The notes: generated by a model from the letters alone, not told the origin. A DNA stretch of 64,000 bases from Sisyra terminalis (GCA_958496175.1 OY292278.1:42470001-42534000), one strand, 5' to 3'. Positions 1-12,555 are shown, counted from the first letter of the stretch. Program-made: numbers and translations.

Positions 1-245
1 ACAATTTGGTATTGATAAATAAAAAACTGTTTAAAAAACAATATTGAAAAAACACATCTTATAATGATAATAATCAATCTCAATGTTGTTCTACCAGTTG
101 GGTCATTTTACAGCTTATTTTTATGGCATTTGTGGAGTAATTTTTAAATTTTGAGCCCAGAAGAAGTCAAGAATGACTGACGAAACGTTGGTGATAAAAT
201 AAATAATATTCCACTAGAAGCTTCGTCCTTATTGCCCACAATTTA
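1..245 (+). repeat. Partial inverted-repeat element with decayed hammerhead-like core
   Basis: This is part of an interspersed repeat seen again (in pieces) at 36782-37203 and 38985-39160. Shared pieces include a block around 92-110 (CCAGTTGGGTCAT) and the terminal block around 190-285. At 155-193 it carries GAGCC, then CAGAAGA (expected CTGAAGA, so U4 of a hammerhead core is changed), then a GTCA...TGAC hairpin, then GAAACGTTGG. The element runs off the window start, so its full length is unknown. Confidence 0.6.
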
Positions 246-882
246 ATTATTATATTTAAAAAGACAAGGATTTAAACAACATGGATTACTCAAAATAGAT
301 TCTTCAAAAATCTTTTACTGGTACGCAGGGATGCCGTTCTGGAATTTTTCAAATAATTTTTTAATTTCCAGAACAATTAAATACATAAAAAAAACAATTC
401 AAAACATCCAGATAACATTTTTGTTGCAGATCTATGTAATCTAAATTTCTTGATTTACGGATTTTCATTAATTCTAGAGTCGCAAAGATTATTTTATTTA
501 CAATGCGATGCTAACTAACGATAACTAATAATAAAAGAAATTTGTTCAATCCCTTTTATAAACGATAATTTTTATTTAGTTTGATAACTAATAAATTAAA
601 AATCTTAAATAAATGATATTTTCGAATTGAAAAAGCGTGTAAGTAAAGTAGCTTGTGGAAAATTAAATTTCATCCCTTCGTTTGCCCCCTCAGGATTGCA
701 AATATATATAAAAATGGAAACTCAATCAAATTGTAATAAACAGAATTATTTCATTTATTTAAATTGCAACATTTCGTTGGTGTTATTCCAATTGCATTTA
801 TTCAATTATTCCGGTTGCAATTGAAATAAATGAACTGAATCACTGCTAACTTATTTGGTCTACTACATCCTGATATATGAAC
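246..882. other. AT-rich intergenic, no gene seen
   Basis: No coding pattern, RNA gene or recognisable transposon protein could be seen here. Short open frames are low-complexity and lack codon structure. Confidence 0.5.
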
Positions 883-1128
883 CGTTTATTTTGAAAGTGA
901 GTTAAGTCCATTTCAAGAACAATCCCTATGTGTTATAATTTTTAACCATAGGAACATAAGATACTAAGGAGGAGGAAATAATTGGCGTTTTTTTTGTTAA
1001 CAACTAAAATGAAATCAGTAATTTGTGAAAACAGCGGTTAAATAATTAACATACTTTGTTCTAGTTACAAGAAGAATCACCATATAAATCGTCCTTGAAA
1101 TGGACTTACACCACTTTCAAAATAAACG
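883..1128. repeat. Small inverted-repeat (MITE-like) element
   Basis: The left arm near 883-930 (CGTTTATTTTGAAAGTG, then GTCCATTTCAAG) is matched in reverse complement by the right arm ending at 1128 (CTTGAAATGGAC, then CACTTTCAAAATAAACG). The loop is about 150 bp. The right arm plus about 60 bp of inner sequence is repeated directly at 1621-1735. No transposase or clear target duplication is visible. Confidence 0.6.
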
Positions 1129-1620
1129 AGTCATATCTTTCTGAAGCCGATGTATCATTCTTATAGCCTTAGGGCCTTAAAACATTTAGATTGGAAACAT
1201 AAATTTTTCACAAAAATCACAAGTGACAATTGCAGAAGAACCATCACTCTAGGCAATAAAATTAATAATTTGTAGAACTTTATAATATTTTACTTATTTG
1301 GATAAAAGAATTGTTATCTTGATTGATTAAATAATCACTTGAATCACTATTTGGCATTTAATTAAATAAAATTAAATAATTTAGTACAAATAAAGTATGA
1401 TGAAGTCAAGCAATGCACTAGCATCTGCTAACTTTTTAGATAATTTTTTTTTTGCCCAAGTTGCTGTAAATATTTTTTTTATATATTTGAAACATTTACG
1501 TATAGCTTAAGAAGCTGATTGTAAAAAAAGGATAATAAAAAAAGCTTTATGAAGTCATTGTTTTGACTTTTGTCATTGGTGAGCAATTGGTGTCCAGTAA
1601 TTCATAAATCATTAATTTGT

Positions 1621-1735
1621 CAAAACTTAGCAGTTAAATAATTAACATACTTTGTTCTAGTTACAAGAAGAATCACCACATAGACTGTCCTTGAAATGGA
1701 CTTACGCCACTTTCAAAATAAACGAGTCATATTCT
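1621..1735 (+). repeat. Second, half copy of the 883-1128 inverted repeat
   Basis: It is a near-identical direct copy of 1031-1140: both share AGTTACAAGAAGAATCACCA, CCTTGAAATGGACTTAC and CACTTTCAAAATAAACGAG, with a few mismatches. The matching left arm is missing. The rest of 1129-2500 is AT-rich and holds nothing I can name. Confidence 0.65.
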
Positions 1736-2499
1736 TCACATTATACATCGATTTAGACCTGAAATAATGAAAATAAACGGAATTTTTCGTGAATAATAAA
1801 ACAAATAACAAGTCCATAGTGGTCCATTTGGTACATAGTTTTAGATTAGGTGGATATCAAATTTGGCTATCTTTTTATGTATTTAGAAAGATTCAACTAT
1901 CTTTATTTATAAATCGACTTCAAAAATTTTATTACTAAACATTCCACTTTTTATTTAAAATATTTATCAATCAGTTGTCCAATTTTTAGTACAAAATTTT
2001 AAATTACTTTTAGATAGACTGGAAACATTATATTTAATCAGTTTTATTGACTGAAGCATTTTAAATATTAGTTATATATAATAAATTAGAAGATGATTAG
2101 TTAAATTCAAAATTTATAAGACTTAAGTTATGAAACTTAGACAGTACTTAATTAGGGATTTATCTTTCAAGAACAAAAGACTGGACTGAAAATATTTCAA
2201 GCATAATCATATTAATTTTCGTTGGAAAAAATTTCGTCACCCAATCCCATTTAAACAATAACGAAATTCATTACCTCAACCGAAAAAAAGGCCGAATGGA
2301 ATGCGTTAATAACGTCTCGTTTTCTCGTTTTTCATAATTATAGGCTTGTTTACATTCACAAAAGTATTTTTTATTCAAAAATAAATTGTTAAAATGCCGG
2401 ACCTAAATCTTTTAAGCCCAAACGGGAAAAAAAATTCGTTTTTTTTTTTCAAATTTTGGAAACTTGTAGGTGGAAATGCTTGGGGAAATCTATTTCTCA

Positions 2500-2918
2500 T
2501 ATGGTTTTGATGAGTGGTGCCTATCGGAACCGAAAGTGGAAGGGAAATGCGGCAATTCTTCGAGAACACCTACAAAATCTATTGTAACATTTTTTTTTTA
2601 TCATGTTTAGGATGTTACAGCGTTTTAGTCATTCACCAAGAACTGGATTTCCGACATTTCCGAAGCAGGTTGGTCACCCGGCGACCACAAGAATCAATGG
2701 GCTCCGATTAAAAAGTTCTGGGTAGGGATAACGCCTCACATACATGGACAATGTGGACGTAAAGTTATAATGCACTCGAGAAGATTTGCTGCTCCCCTAA
2801 ACGCTTTAAAAACAAAACGTACTTCTTTTTATCTGTCATACCACTTCAGACAGTGCCAACAGGAACTAGTTTTTCATTAAAAAAAAATAAAAATAAATTT
2901 TCAAATCAGTGAAAGACA
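2500..2918 (+). promoter_or_regulatory. Putative promoter and 5' UTR of Osiris gene 1
   Basis: The 400 bp before the start codon is richer in GC than its surroundings and is not repeated elsewhere in the window. A TATA-like TTTAAAAA lies at 2805-2812 and a TCATAC initiator-like hexamer at 2837-2842, about 34 bp apart. A second ACAGTGCC initiator-like site lies at 2850-2857. Neither pair is an exact consensus, so the start site is a guess. Transcript 5' ends would settle it. Confidence 0.3.
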
Positions 2919-4622
2919 ATGACGTGTTTTCTCATATCAACTCTAACCTTTGTGGTTTTCCTCGGAGCTTTCGCCCATGCGCAAACTGCCGAATCACTTC
3001 AGGATTGCTTCCAAAAAGACTCCATATCCTGCCTACAAATTCAAGTAAGTCCATACTTTATAAGTCAATATATTTTTATTTTTCACCAAATTTTTTTCTT
3101 CGCTAGATTTTCCGAAAAGCTCGAGACTTTTTTTCGCAAGATAAAATCGATGTTTTTGCGGGAATTTCTTTGAATAAAGCATCCACTGACCGAAACGCAA
3201 AATCGTCCGAGTCAGTATTGTTGGACCAACACGTGGAAGCCAGTTCCAATGTTGAGGACCGCGAAAATGCTTTGGAATCATATTTGTGGAGCAAAGCCAA
3301 GAATTTCTTTGCCGAACGATCATTATCCTGGAATCCTTCCCAGACTGCACGCAGCATTGCTGATGTAATCCCTGAAAGTGTAAAGCAGGACGTTTCTGGA
3401 TTAATCACTGAAGGTTTGTTAGAAAAATGAAAGCCAAAAAAGGCATTAATCGGTTATATAACAAATTTATTATGTTGTTAAATTTGAGTGGGAGATAAAG
3501 ACAAGATTATTGCCGATAGGATTGGATATCTTTGTTTAAGATTGGAAGTATTTAATTCGATTGAATAGTTAAGATCTTCAGTAAAGTACGTGGTCGTTCC
3601 CTCAGGGCTTTGCACGAAGATGTGCGTCTAAATCTTCACGATTATACGTTGATAAATAAACATAATATTCTCTAATTGGTAAAAGTGAAGAAGAATTAAT
3701 CGAATATTGTCTTTAGTAAGCCGTTTGTTTAAACTCCGGTAATTCCCATGAAGATGTACGGAAAACAAATAAAATTTGTTAATTTCATTTTCGCTTTTTA
3801 AATTGGCTCTTTTGCTTTTATTGACCTTTTGGGTCAAGTTAATTGAGTGACGCAATTCACACGCAACTCATTAGTATACCTAATGAATATTTGATTTTTA
3901 GAAAATGAAATTTTTGAATTTTTTTTATAGAACTTCTCTTTCTTTGTAAAACGCGATTGAAACCAATATAAAATCGATTTCATGATCATTGAATAGAATA
4001 ATTGATGCCAATTATCTTGATCACACTTTGTAAAACGGATATTATACTTTTTGCGCGATTTTTTTTTCCTCCCAATAGAAATGCGATCGATTTGCGATTG
4101 CTGAACTTGTTATTAAGAGAAAATCTAGCGAGGTGATTTTACTGGGTAATTTATGCAAGAATCCGGTAGGTTCTGTTGCAATATGATTTGAAAGAGATTA
4201 ATTTAATGTCCGTTACGTGTAAGAAAAATAACTGTACCAAAAAAAAAATTTTTTTAGGTCGTGGCAAGAAAAAAGTGTTAAAAATGCTATTGCCTTTATT
4301 GCTTGGATTCAAAGTCAAGTTGGTAGCATTGGCCGTAATTGCTTATTTCGCAATTGCTTTAATCGCAAAGAAAGCCATTTTGGCGTCGTTGGTATCACTG
4401 GCCATAACTGGATTTATTGCGTTGAAGAAAGTCTTAGCCAAACATGGACATCATGAGGAAGTTTCAAGCTACCACGGTGGTTGGAGTGGTGGTGGTGGTG
4501 CCGGATGGGGTAATTCCGCCGCCGGAGGCGGCTGGGGCCATGAAGCCGATTTTGGAGGCCACGGAAGTTATTCATCCCCCGTTGCACAACAAATCGCCTA
4601 CAACGGCCAAAAACATAAGTAA
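2919..4622 (+). CDS. Osiris family protein (DUF1676), gene 1, three exons
   Basis: Model: exon 1 2919-3044, exon 2 3107-3413, exon 3 4258-4622 (stop TAA 4620-4622). Introns are 62 bp (GTAAGT...CTAG) and 844 bp (GTTTGT...TTAG). The second intron is phase 1, and the frame stays open through both junctions, giving 265 residues. Seen in the protein: signal peptide at about 1-21 (ends GAFAHA), C30 and C38 in DCFQKDSISC (the Osiris two-cysteine motif), then IFRKARDFF and a DUF1676-like region to about 144. A basic GRGKKK (145-150) precedes a long Leu/Ala hydrophobic segment (about 154-200). The tail is Gly/His/Trp-rich, with AQQIAY at 254-259, a variant of the family AQxLAY motif. Osiris proteins are secretory or endomembrane-associated and are linked to cuticle patterning and tracheal maturation in insects. 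Which Osi orthologue this is could not be resolved. The ATG at 2919 is chosen because it opens directly into the signal peptide. Confidence 0.88.
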
Positions 4623-5114
4623 AAAGCTCCATGAAAGCTTTTATAAATCACAATTATTTAAAGCAATATTTATTTATAAATTATATTTATTTATTTTTTC
4701 ATAGACGCACTTTTAAATATTTTTACTTGCCATATATGAAATGTACAAAAGAAAAAATCTTCTTCACCTTATAGTTTTAGTGGAAAACATTACAGCCTTA
4801 AATCACATACCAAAAAAAAAACAAAAATCACAACCCTTACATCAAACCCCTTTTAAGCTTAAAGCTTTTTTAATTTTGATCTCAATCAAAATCTTGTTTT
4901 AAGAAGCTGCACCATTAAGAAATTTACAAAAATTTTAATGTGAAAAAAAATGCACATTAAAACTACTTTCCAGACTTATTCATGCGAGCATATTGAAAAA
5001 AATGTGTCAAATAATTTTTATGGTTTGAAAACTTTTATGAATGAAAAACTTTTCGCGTTGTCGAAACTTTACGATTTTTTTTTGTGTTCCCCTCCCCAAT
5101 AATTTACGGCTTGT

Positions 5115-5120
5115 AATAAA
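5115..5120 (+). terminator. Candidate polyadenylation signal for Osiris gene 1
   Basis: AATAAA lies about 490 bp after the stop codon. Another copy at 5255-5260 is equally plausible. In sequence this AT-rich the hexamer occurs often by chance. Confidence 0.3.
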
Positions 5121-5904
5121 AATTTTATGTAATTTTTTTATTGTTGTAAATACTAGTCTTCTTATTTTAAAAGTGTTTAATTACTTTTAGTTCTTTTTTT
5201 TTTACTTTTTGTTAAGTTAAGTTTTTAATTACTTTTTGCAACAATAAGTTTATTAATAAACTCATTAAAATAATTATTGAATTAAAAATTCATTTTAAAT
5301 GGAGAAAAAAGTTTTTCGAAACGATAATTGGATTAATTATTTCGTTAGGTTTTTTTGTGGACTGATTTTTTTTCTATTTAAATTGAACTTATTAATGAAT
5401 TTGTCTTTTTATTTTGTTTTGAAAAAAGTGTATTTTAAATTAAAAGATTTTTATTATTTTTTTCTTCTGGCAAATTATTTTAGTTTCTAAGTCGTTTTTT
5501 TTTTGTTAATCTTAATTTAACACATTTTTTAAAGAAATATTTGGTCAAGATGATCTTTGATCTAAGAGAAAGAGGAGGAATATATTTCTTTCATTTTATG
5601 ATAGTTTTTTTCTGAGTAAACGTCGTTTTGGGCCAAAGCATTTATTTAACTAAAAAACGAAACCCAATTTTTCAAAGAATAGTTTCAAACTATTTATAAC
5701 TTAGTGTCATTTCTCCCATCAGTTATTACTAGAGCTGATTAAACCAGATATTACATATACAGGTAAGTTAAGGTATGGAAAAGATTTGAAGCTTAGAAAG
5801 GATAATAAAATTAGTTTTTCCTTTGGTAAAATTCTTTTATGTTTCAAATATAATTGATTGAATTAATTAATAATTATTATGTTTATCGTATGTCGTCAAT
5901 TAAC
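5121..5904. other. AT-rich intergenic, no gene seen
   Basis: The stretch is T-rich with many homopolymer runs. The only open frame (5299-5490) is Phe/Tyr/Leu-rich low complexity and is not supported as a gene. Confidence 0.45.
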
Positions 5905-5947
5905 ATTACCTGATGAAAATAGCCAGACTTTTGAAATGTGTCGTAAT
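5905..5947 (+). ncRNA. Hammerhead-like core, longest stem I in the window
   Basis: ATTAC (5905-5909) precedes CTGATGA (5910-5916), an AAA/TTT hairpin and GAAA (5933-5936), then TGTGTC, then GTAAT (5943-5947). ATTAC and GTAAT are perfectly complementary, giving a 5-bp stem I right beside a GUC cleavage triplet, as in a type I hammerhead. Stem II is weak (three A-U pairs) and stem III would be only an A-U plus a U-G pair. No second arm was seen nearby. Activity is unproven. Confidence 0.35.
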
Positions 5948-6449
5948 CAAGAAATAAATAAAGAATTTGAACCATACGACTTACTTAATTATTCATTAAT
6001 TTAGTAATTATACCTCGAAAATAATTCAAAAAAAAAATAGTTATTAGTGCGATTGATTGTTGCCGATTTTGACAATGATTATAAATTTTCGGAAAATCCT
6101 CAAAAAACCAAATGCTATGAGGTCTGGAAATCATAAGACCTAATTTTATGTCACCTATTTTCCTACCCAAGTGAAAGGCAAATTTTTAAAGAGGTAAACT
6201 TTAAAGTTAGACACTATTTGCTGAAAGCAAAAGATTATTAAGTTTTTTTAAATTTTTTAACTACAACATAAGGTTTATATGGTTCGATTAAGAATCACTA
6301 TTGAATATATCAAGAATGGCTGAATGAATTTTTGAAGCTAAATTTATTGGAGAATAAATATGATTTTTTTTCAGAAAAATAAGCTTTCATTATTTCTATA
6401 TGAAAATATTTATTTTAACTATAAACAATTCCCTCATTTAACTATAGAT

Positions 6450-6800
6450 ATTCGCCATCTTTCGGCTTACTGGTGGAATCCATGCTAAACAAATTTGCCT
6501 ATTTTTTGAGTGAAATCGATCATTGAGCCATTTTTGTAGATCTTCATTAAATGTGAAGTGATATTTAGCAAGTGCATGGTCCATCAATGCAAATAAGTAA
6601 TAATCGGAAGGAACCAAATCGGAGGAGTAAGCCGCATATAAAATATTTTCAAGCTAAATGCCTCAACCATGTCCTTCACTCGTTTTTCTATATGGCCAGG
6701 GGAATTACAATGCAAACAGATCACCTTGAATTGCCTATTTTGATATTTGAGCCATTTTTTGGGCTAAATCTGATGAATAATGATGATAAAATGATGAAGT
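6450..6800 (-). pseudogene. mariner transposase, C-terminal relic
   Basis: Read on the minus strand, the region encodes decayed pieces of a mariner (D,D34D-type) transposase. In order these are a QxxPKKWLKYQNR-like stretch, then LHCNSPGHIEKRVKDMVEAF (family: HDNARPH..., second catalytic Asp lost). A frameshift follows, then SSDLVPSDYYLFALMDHAL, where PSDYYLF carries the third catalytic Asp. Downstream come HFTFNEDLQKWL and RQICLAWI. Only about a third of the protein remains. No terminal repeats were found beside it. Similar relics lie at 24428-24605 and 57538-57670, all with NSPGH in place of DNARPH, so they probably come from one old family. Confidence 0.82.
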
Positions 6801-8649
6801 TGTGGGAAATTTACACTTTTGGGGATTGAAAATCTTTGTGAGATATCCAAAGAAAAAATTTCTTTTATAACAGGGTTTGAATAAAGCTCTTTTGGCAGCC
6901 ACACCATTAATTGACATATTCTGGTTTCTTATTTACATTAGATCTATTCTAGTTCAATCCTTGGTTGCTTATTTTATCATTCGTATAAGTTTACCTAAAA
7001 AGTTTAATATTTTTAAAAGGATAAGAAGTAATTTGGTAATAAAGGGATAAGGTTTAAAGTTAGGTGGAAAAAATGGCAAAGACTTAAATTTATGACCAAA
7101 AAAAAATAATTTGAAAAATAAAGAAAGGAAAATTCTTTAGAATACAACTTAATTTGAGATTGTTGGATGACGGACTCTAGTAACTTCTTCGTAGAAAGTT
7201 GTGAATTTTGAGATTTTAAGTGACAATATTAGTGGTTTTGGGTGAATATTTGTTAACTACTGCAATTAATTTGACAAAAAAAATATTACAAAAGTTTTTT
7301 TTTAGATTAATTTTGGCCAAAAGTTTTTAATAGAGAAAATAAAAGTAATTATGACCATTTAAAACATATATTGGTATGAATATATTTGAAGGAGAATTCA
7401 AGGATATTTGAAGGGAATATTAGCAAGTCGCGGAAAAATTATCATCCAGAAAATCATATGAATTCCATTGAAGTTCTGGAACTGAAAGTTTCATAAAAAT
7501 AAAATGAAAAGAAAGCCATAAAAGATTGTAAGATTGAGTAAGAGGAATATTGAAAAATATGAAAAAAATGACATATTTTTGGTACTTTGATTTAGAAGAA
7601 CTTAGACCCAAAAAGAAATTATGCAGAAACCAAGATTTGTTTTTTACTCCTGTAAATATTTTTGACTGATATGATTCGAAATGCAATGGTTTTTTGTCTT
7701 ATACTTTAAAAAACTTACCTTTTTTTACCCAAATATCCCTATATTGGGGTTTTTTAACCTTTTTACACTTTTTTGCGTTTAAAAAGAGCAAAATTTTATG
7801 GTGAAAACCTTGTAGGCCTTTGTTACCCCTGCTGATAATAACTTTTTGTGTTTTCCGAGAACCTAATGACTTTTGCTTAACTTTTGTGACACTGACAATA
7901 ATTATAGCAATTAATTGCAATTGGTTCCTTCTATCAACGAATTACTGTCCATTATATAATAATTCCATCCTTGCCAATTTTTTATATCATTCCAAAGAAA
8001 ATAGTAGACCAGAAGAACCAATAGTATATAAAATAAACTATATAATATATCCTTTCTTACCAAATAAATAACTTATTCCCAAGAAACGGCTAGACAAGAA
8101 GAATCAATAGAATAGAAAATAAACTTAACTTAAAGAAAATTGAGTTATTTTAAAACTTATTTTGCTAAGATTATTCTTAAAATATTTATTGTTTTGCTTG
8201 ATTTTTTTCTCTATTTTCTGGATTCAAAGAACTAATTCGAATTGCCTGTACCTAACTTAAGTTGGAAAATATAATTCAATATTATGGAGACTGAAGAAAA
8301 ATGGGAATCGTAACAGGTAAAGCATTTTAAATCAGATAAAAAGAATTGTTTGTTATATTTAAGCCAAATAATAATTTAATTATAAACCCAAATGTAAAAT
8401 TTTTATATTTTCCTGAATAATTTTTTACTGAACATAATTTTTGTTAGAAGATTAAATACATAATCAGAAGTGGAGAATTTTTGAGAAAAAGTGAAAATTA
8501 TATAGAGAAAATAAGATATTATCAGTTGTGAATTATTTACTTTTATTAACACTGACATATATAAGTTCTTTTGTAGGAAAAGAAGTTAAAGATTGTTTTT
8601 TTTTAAATACTATTGAAAATTTAAAGAAGTTTTTTCCTTATGCCTGTTA
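6801..8649. other. AT-rich intergenic, no gene seen
   Basis: No frame shows a recognisable domain, and the open frames are short and biased to Phe/Lys/Asn. Nothing I can name. Confidence 0.4.
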
Positions 8650-9425
8650 TATATTTTCTGTGTCAACGAGCCCACGTCTCCGTGGTTTTGTGGTCATTTG
8701 ATTCCATGTCTCCATCGGATAAAAATTGATTTTCCGATCAATTTGGATGGAGGTCCGCTATAAATTATGTTCAACGAACAGAAATTATACGTTCGTTCTA
8801 TCTTACCTGTTAATAATCTCAATTAAAATAAATTGATTTGTCTTCGAACTGGTACAAACACAGTGCTCGAAACATCCGTTACAAAGATGAAATTTCGTTT
8901 CGATATTAATAAATCGATTACGCTTTTTTTTCCACGTCCACTTCGTGGCGAAGAATTAAACATCATTTTCCACAACTATTAATTTTCCACCATCATCCAA
9001 TGATAATCACAACATCAACGTGGTGGCGCACATTGCAATGTCAAAAATACGTGAATGAAAGTTGGCAAATTTCTACCCACGTTGCTACTATAATCTATAT
9101 AAAATGCATTTTTATTTCATTTCTTCTCGTAACGGTTTCGTACATTAAAAACTTTCTGCACATACAACACATTCCAATAAACTAGTTTTGCATTTAATCA
9201 GTCCATTTGCAGTCGTCTTGAAAATAAGTGAAATTTCAAAACGCATTTGCTCATCAGTATTTATTTCATTAAAGTTTGCGGATTACGTACATTTTTCTCA
9301 CACCCCGACCCACTGTAATTGTGCTGGTAATTGCTGGGAAAATCAGAGATGCCACGAATGCATAACGAGAGTCTGGAATGCGGAAGGATCCACAAGGGTA
9401 GCAGCTTGCAGCTTTAACTAACATA
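8650..9425 (+). other. GC-elevated unique block with small Cys-rich frame
   Basis: Base composition rises well above the flanks, and no repeat copy is seen in the window. A strong TATATAAAA lies at 9096-9104. A frame ending at 9421 (TAA) contains CNCAGNCWENQRCHEC, six cysteines in about 35 residues, but its N-terminal half has no signal peptide I trust and no family is recognised. The block could be a conserved regulatory element, an exon of an unrecognised gene, or chance. Confidence 0.25.
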
Positions 9426-9804
9426 CTTTCTCTCTAATTAGCCTGTCATATTGAAATTCCTCTTGGCAATAGTTCTTTATTATCAACGTTATTTACCCCC
9501 TTTCTTTTAATCAAATCACAATTAATTTGTTCCAAAACTAATATATATACATCTAAACTAATAACTCTCAAAACATTGCCCAATATCTTCAAATCTTTAG
9601 GTGGGTTTTGAACAAAATCAAAGAATTTAAGTACCACAAATATTTAAAGATACAACTTCTAAATCAAATAAAGATTTACAGTCAGAACAACAGAAACGTG
9701 GGTTGGAAGTATCGAAAATCTAAAGAAAATCAATTCTTTAGAAATTTTTTTGACCATTTTTACCAATTGTTTATTTTATTGGCTTAAAGTTGACATAAAA
9801 TGGA

Positions 9805-11394
9805 GGTCAAAGTATAGTATAGACAAGTACTAGAAATGGGTTGGTAGGAATGCATGGTGGAAATTTATTTCAAGTTGGTATGTTTTTGCGTCTTACTTAC
9901 TCGTTTACAAAATAACGTTATTTTCACCACGTTTTGACATCTATCATATTTGAAATTAAAAGAAATAAGACTTACTGGAAATATTAAAAGGAATGGATAT
10001 AGTTCATGATTTTATGCCTAAAAATAAAATTAAAAACCAAAATAAACTATTAAACAATACTGGTATACGAAGTACTGAAATAATTACTTCGGGTTTTTCT
10101 TATTGTTACTAAAAACTTGATCATTTTTGCAGAAATTTCCAAAGCAATTCTCTTTAGATAAAACATATTTCCCGTCAATGTATAAAGTAATATATTCAAC
10201 TGAAGAATTGTCCCAAAGATGTGGTAGTAGAGGTGGAGGCCAGAGAATTTAAAAACATGTATAATAAGAAACGAAGAATATGGTTTTAGTTAAATACGTT
10301 ATAAAGTAAATAATATTTGTGTTTTAGAACATATATTATAAATACATAATTTTTCTTTAATAAATTTTTCATGATTTGGTACAAGTACTTTTTCTACAAG
10401 GCACTGTCTGGTAATATCTAACTCTCTACTTGGTTTTTTCAAAAATTCGCAAACTTTTTCCATTCGCAAATTTGTTAATAATTCAGTTTTCGTTAATAAT
10501 TGATCTTTTGTCGCTACCTATTAATCACGGCTGATTTATTTGCTAATTGAATTAAAAACAGAATAGAAAATGAAACATTGAGTTAGTGGTATGTACAAAA
10601 GCTACTTGTACCCATGCTTTTATAAAATATTGTCTTCTTTCTTCTCAATTATGCTTTACATATTTAGACTTTATACTTATGGTCAATATTCAATTCATTA
10701 ATACTTTAAATTTTAACCTATTTTGATTAATTTTTGTTCAAAAAGAGTACTGGTATACTTTCTTTTACCCTCGAAAGTTTGTGAGCAACCATTTGAATTA
10801 TTGTACTAAGATTAATTAAATTTTATTATTTAGTACATCAACTATAACTTACAATATTTATAAACACGTTTTTAAACTTAAAAAAACTGTGAAATCTAAA
10901 AATAAAAAAAAGTTTCATTTAAGTTTTCTCCAATTGCTAGCATTACATAAATGGATTGCCAATTTTTCACTAGTCGATTTCGCTTCACCAAAAAACTCAT
11001 CAATAATATAAAAAAATTATCAGACGAGAACTTTTCTTGAAATGTCTGCAAAAATTTTAAGGCTATTCGCAAAAATAAGAAAATAAGAAATAATTGTATC
11101 AATTTCAATATACCTGTATTGTTTCTTAATTTATTTTGGCCTTTTATTTTATTTTCGGGTACAAGATCATGAATTATAGCAATTCCTTTTAATATTTCCA
11201 GTTAATTTTTATTTCTACGATGAATGTTTATTTCTGAATATTTTAAATATGGCGGTAGATGGCAACACGGGATGAAAATAACGATATTTCGCAAGCGAGT
11301 ATATAAGACGCAAAAACATACCAACTTGAACAAAATTTCCCCCATGCATTCCTACCAACCCATTTCTAGTACTTGTCTATTTTATACTTTGACC
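9805..11394. repeat. 1.6-kb inverted-repeat (foldback) element
   Basis: The left arm opens GGTCAAAGTATA at 9805 and the right arm closes TATACTTTGACC at 11394. Long imperfect arms match in reverse complement. Shared blocks include ACAAGTACTAGAAATGGG, GGTAGGAATGCATG, AAGTTGGTATGTTTTTGCG and CTGGAAATATTAAAAGGAAT, extending at least 350 bp inward and more weakly to about 600 bp. No transposase is seen. A target duplication could not be identified. Confidence 0.7.
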
Positions 11395-12555
11395 ATTAAA
11401 TTATTATAACAACAATTTAATTTGTATTCCCATTGAAGGATGAATATTGGTTACAAGATGTCCTTATTTAAAAATTGCAAGTTTAAAATTTTTGTGTCAA
11501 ATTATTCTTCTTTTAATTAAAGAACCAATATTCTTATTTTTATAAAACTTGATAGATACAATATAATGTTCCACCCGCTGAAGGCTATTAAATAAATTAC
11601 ACAAAAATACTAAGGGAAGACATCCCCAACGTAAAACTAGGGGATGAAAAAAAAATCTATATAGTTGTGTAATGTTTCATTGAAATAATATTAAGAACAC
11701 TTTTCAATTTTAAACCCTTATAAATGATAACATTATACCAATTATGCCAGGCAAACTAAAAACCAACGTTTGGGTAGAACAAAGTCTGCTCAGTCCACTA
11801 GTTTCTAATAAACACCTAAAATTATTATCAGAAATATTTTTTTTTAATTAAAAAAAGCAAAGCTTAGTCTGAAAATAATTATGAACACAAAAACTTTTTC
11901 ATGTAGGAATCTTTCAAATGAATGTTTGTACTTCTTCCTTCTTCATTAATCTATGAATTTAAATTGCAAATTTATAATCTTCAGAAAGAATGAGAGCACT
12001 TTTCAAAAATATTTTCTGAGAAAATATGTCATCTATTGATTTTTATAAAAATAGACTGTGTTTATTGTTAAGCGTTTATTATCTTTGAATTATTATATTA
12101 ACTTTGGTGGCTTTAGGGTTTATTAAAATCCCTATACTTGGATATATTATTATAAGATTTAAACTCAGTTCCTGGCAGTCTAAGGTTGGCAATTTTTATT
12201 TTTCATAATTGATAATTTTATTGAACAAAAGATTCTTTACCTAATTAATTAAAAGGGAAAAATGACAATCGTACTGCAGTGATCATAAATGGAGAACGAT
12301 ATAGGGCTGTGCTTCAAAACTTAGTGGGACCTACTGTAGAACGTTTAATCAATAATAGGGGTGCTACCTGTACTTTATTATAATAAATTTTACGTTATTT
12401 AGGGTAATTGTACACTATACTTTATAAGAAAAATAAAATACGCAAAAATAGTTTATTTCGTACGATTTTATTTCTCCGGGATTCATTTAACGAATAATAT
12501 ACAAAGAAGATTAGTTTTAAGAATTCGGTGTAAAATAAAATTGGAATTTGATTTA
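11395..12555. other. AT-rich intergenic, no gene seen
   Basis: No coding, RNA or transposon signal could be recognised. Confidence 0.4.

Noticed and set aside
1384..1420. TATGATGAAGTC string near 1395
   Set aside because: It looks like the 5' half of a hammerhead-like core, but no GAAA follows at the right distance.
3033..3408. Two minus-strand open frames across Osiris exon 2
   Set aside because: Antisense shadows of the coding exon.
4176..4257. Upstream extension of the Osiris gene 1 exon 3 frame
   Set aside because: It lies within the intron: a good acceptor (T-run then AG) ends at 4257, and the joined phase with exon 2 gives the family GRGKKK motif.
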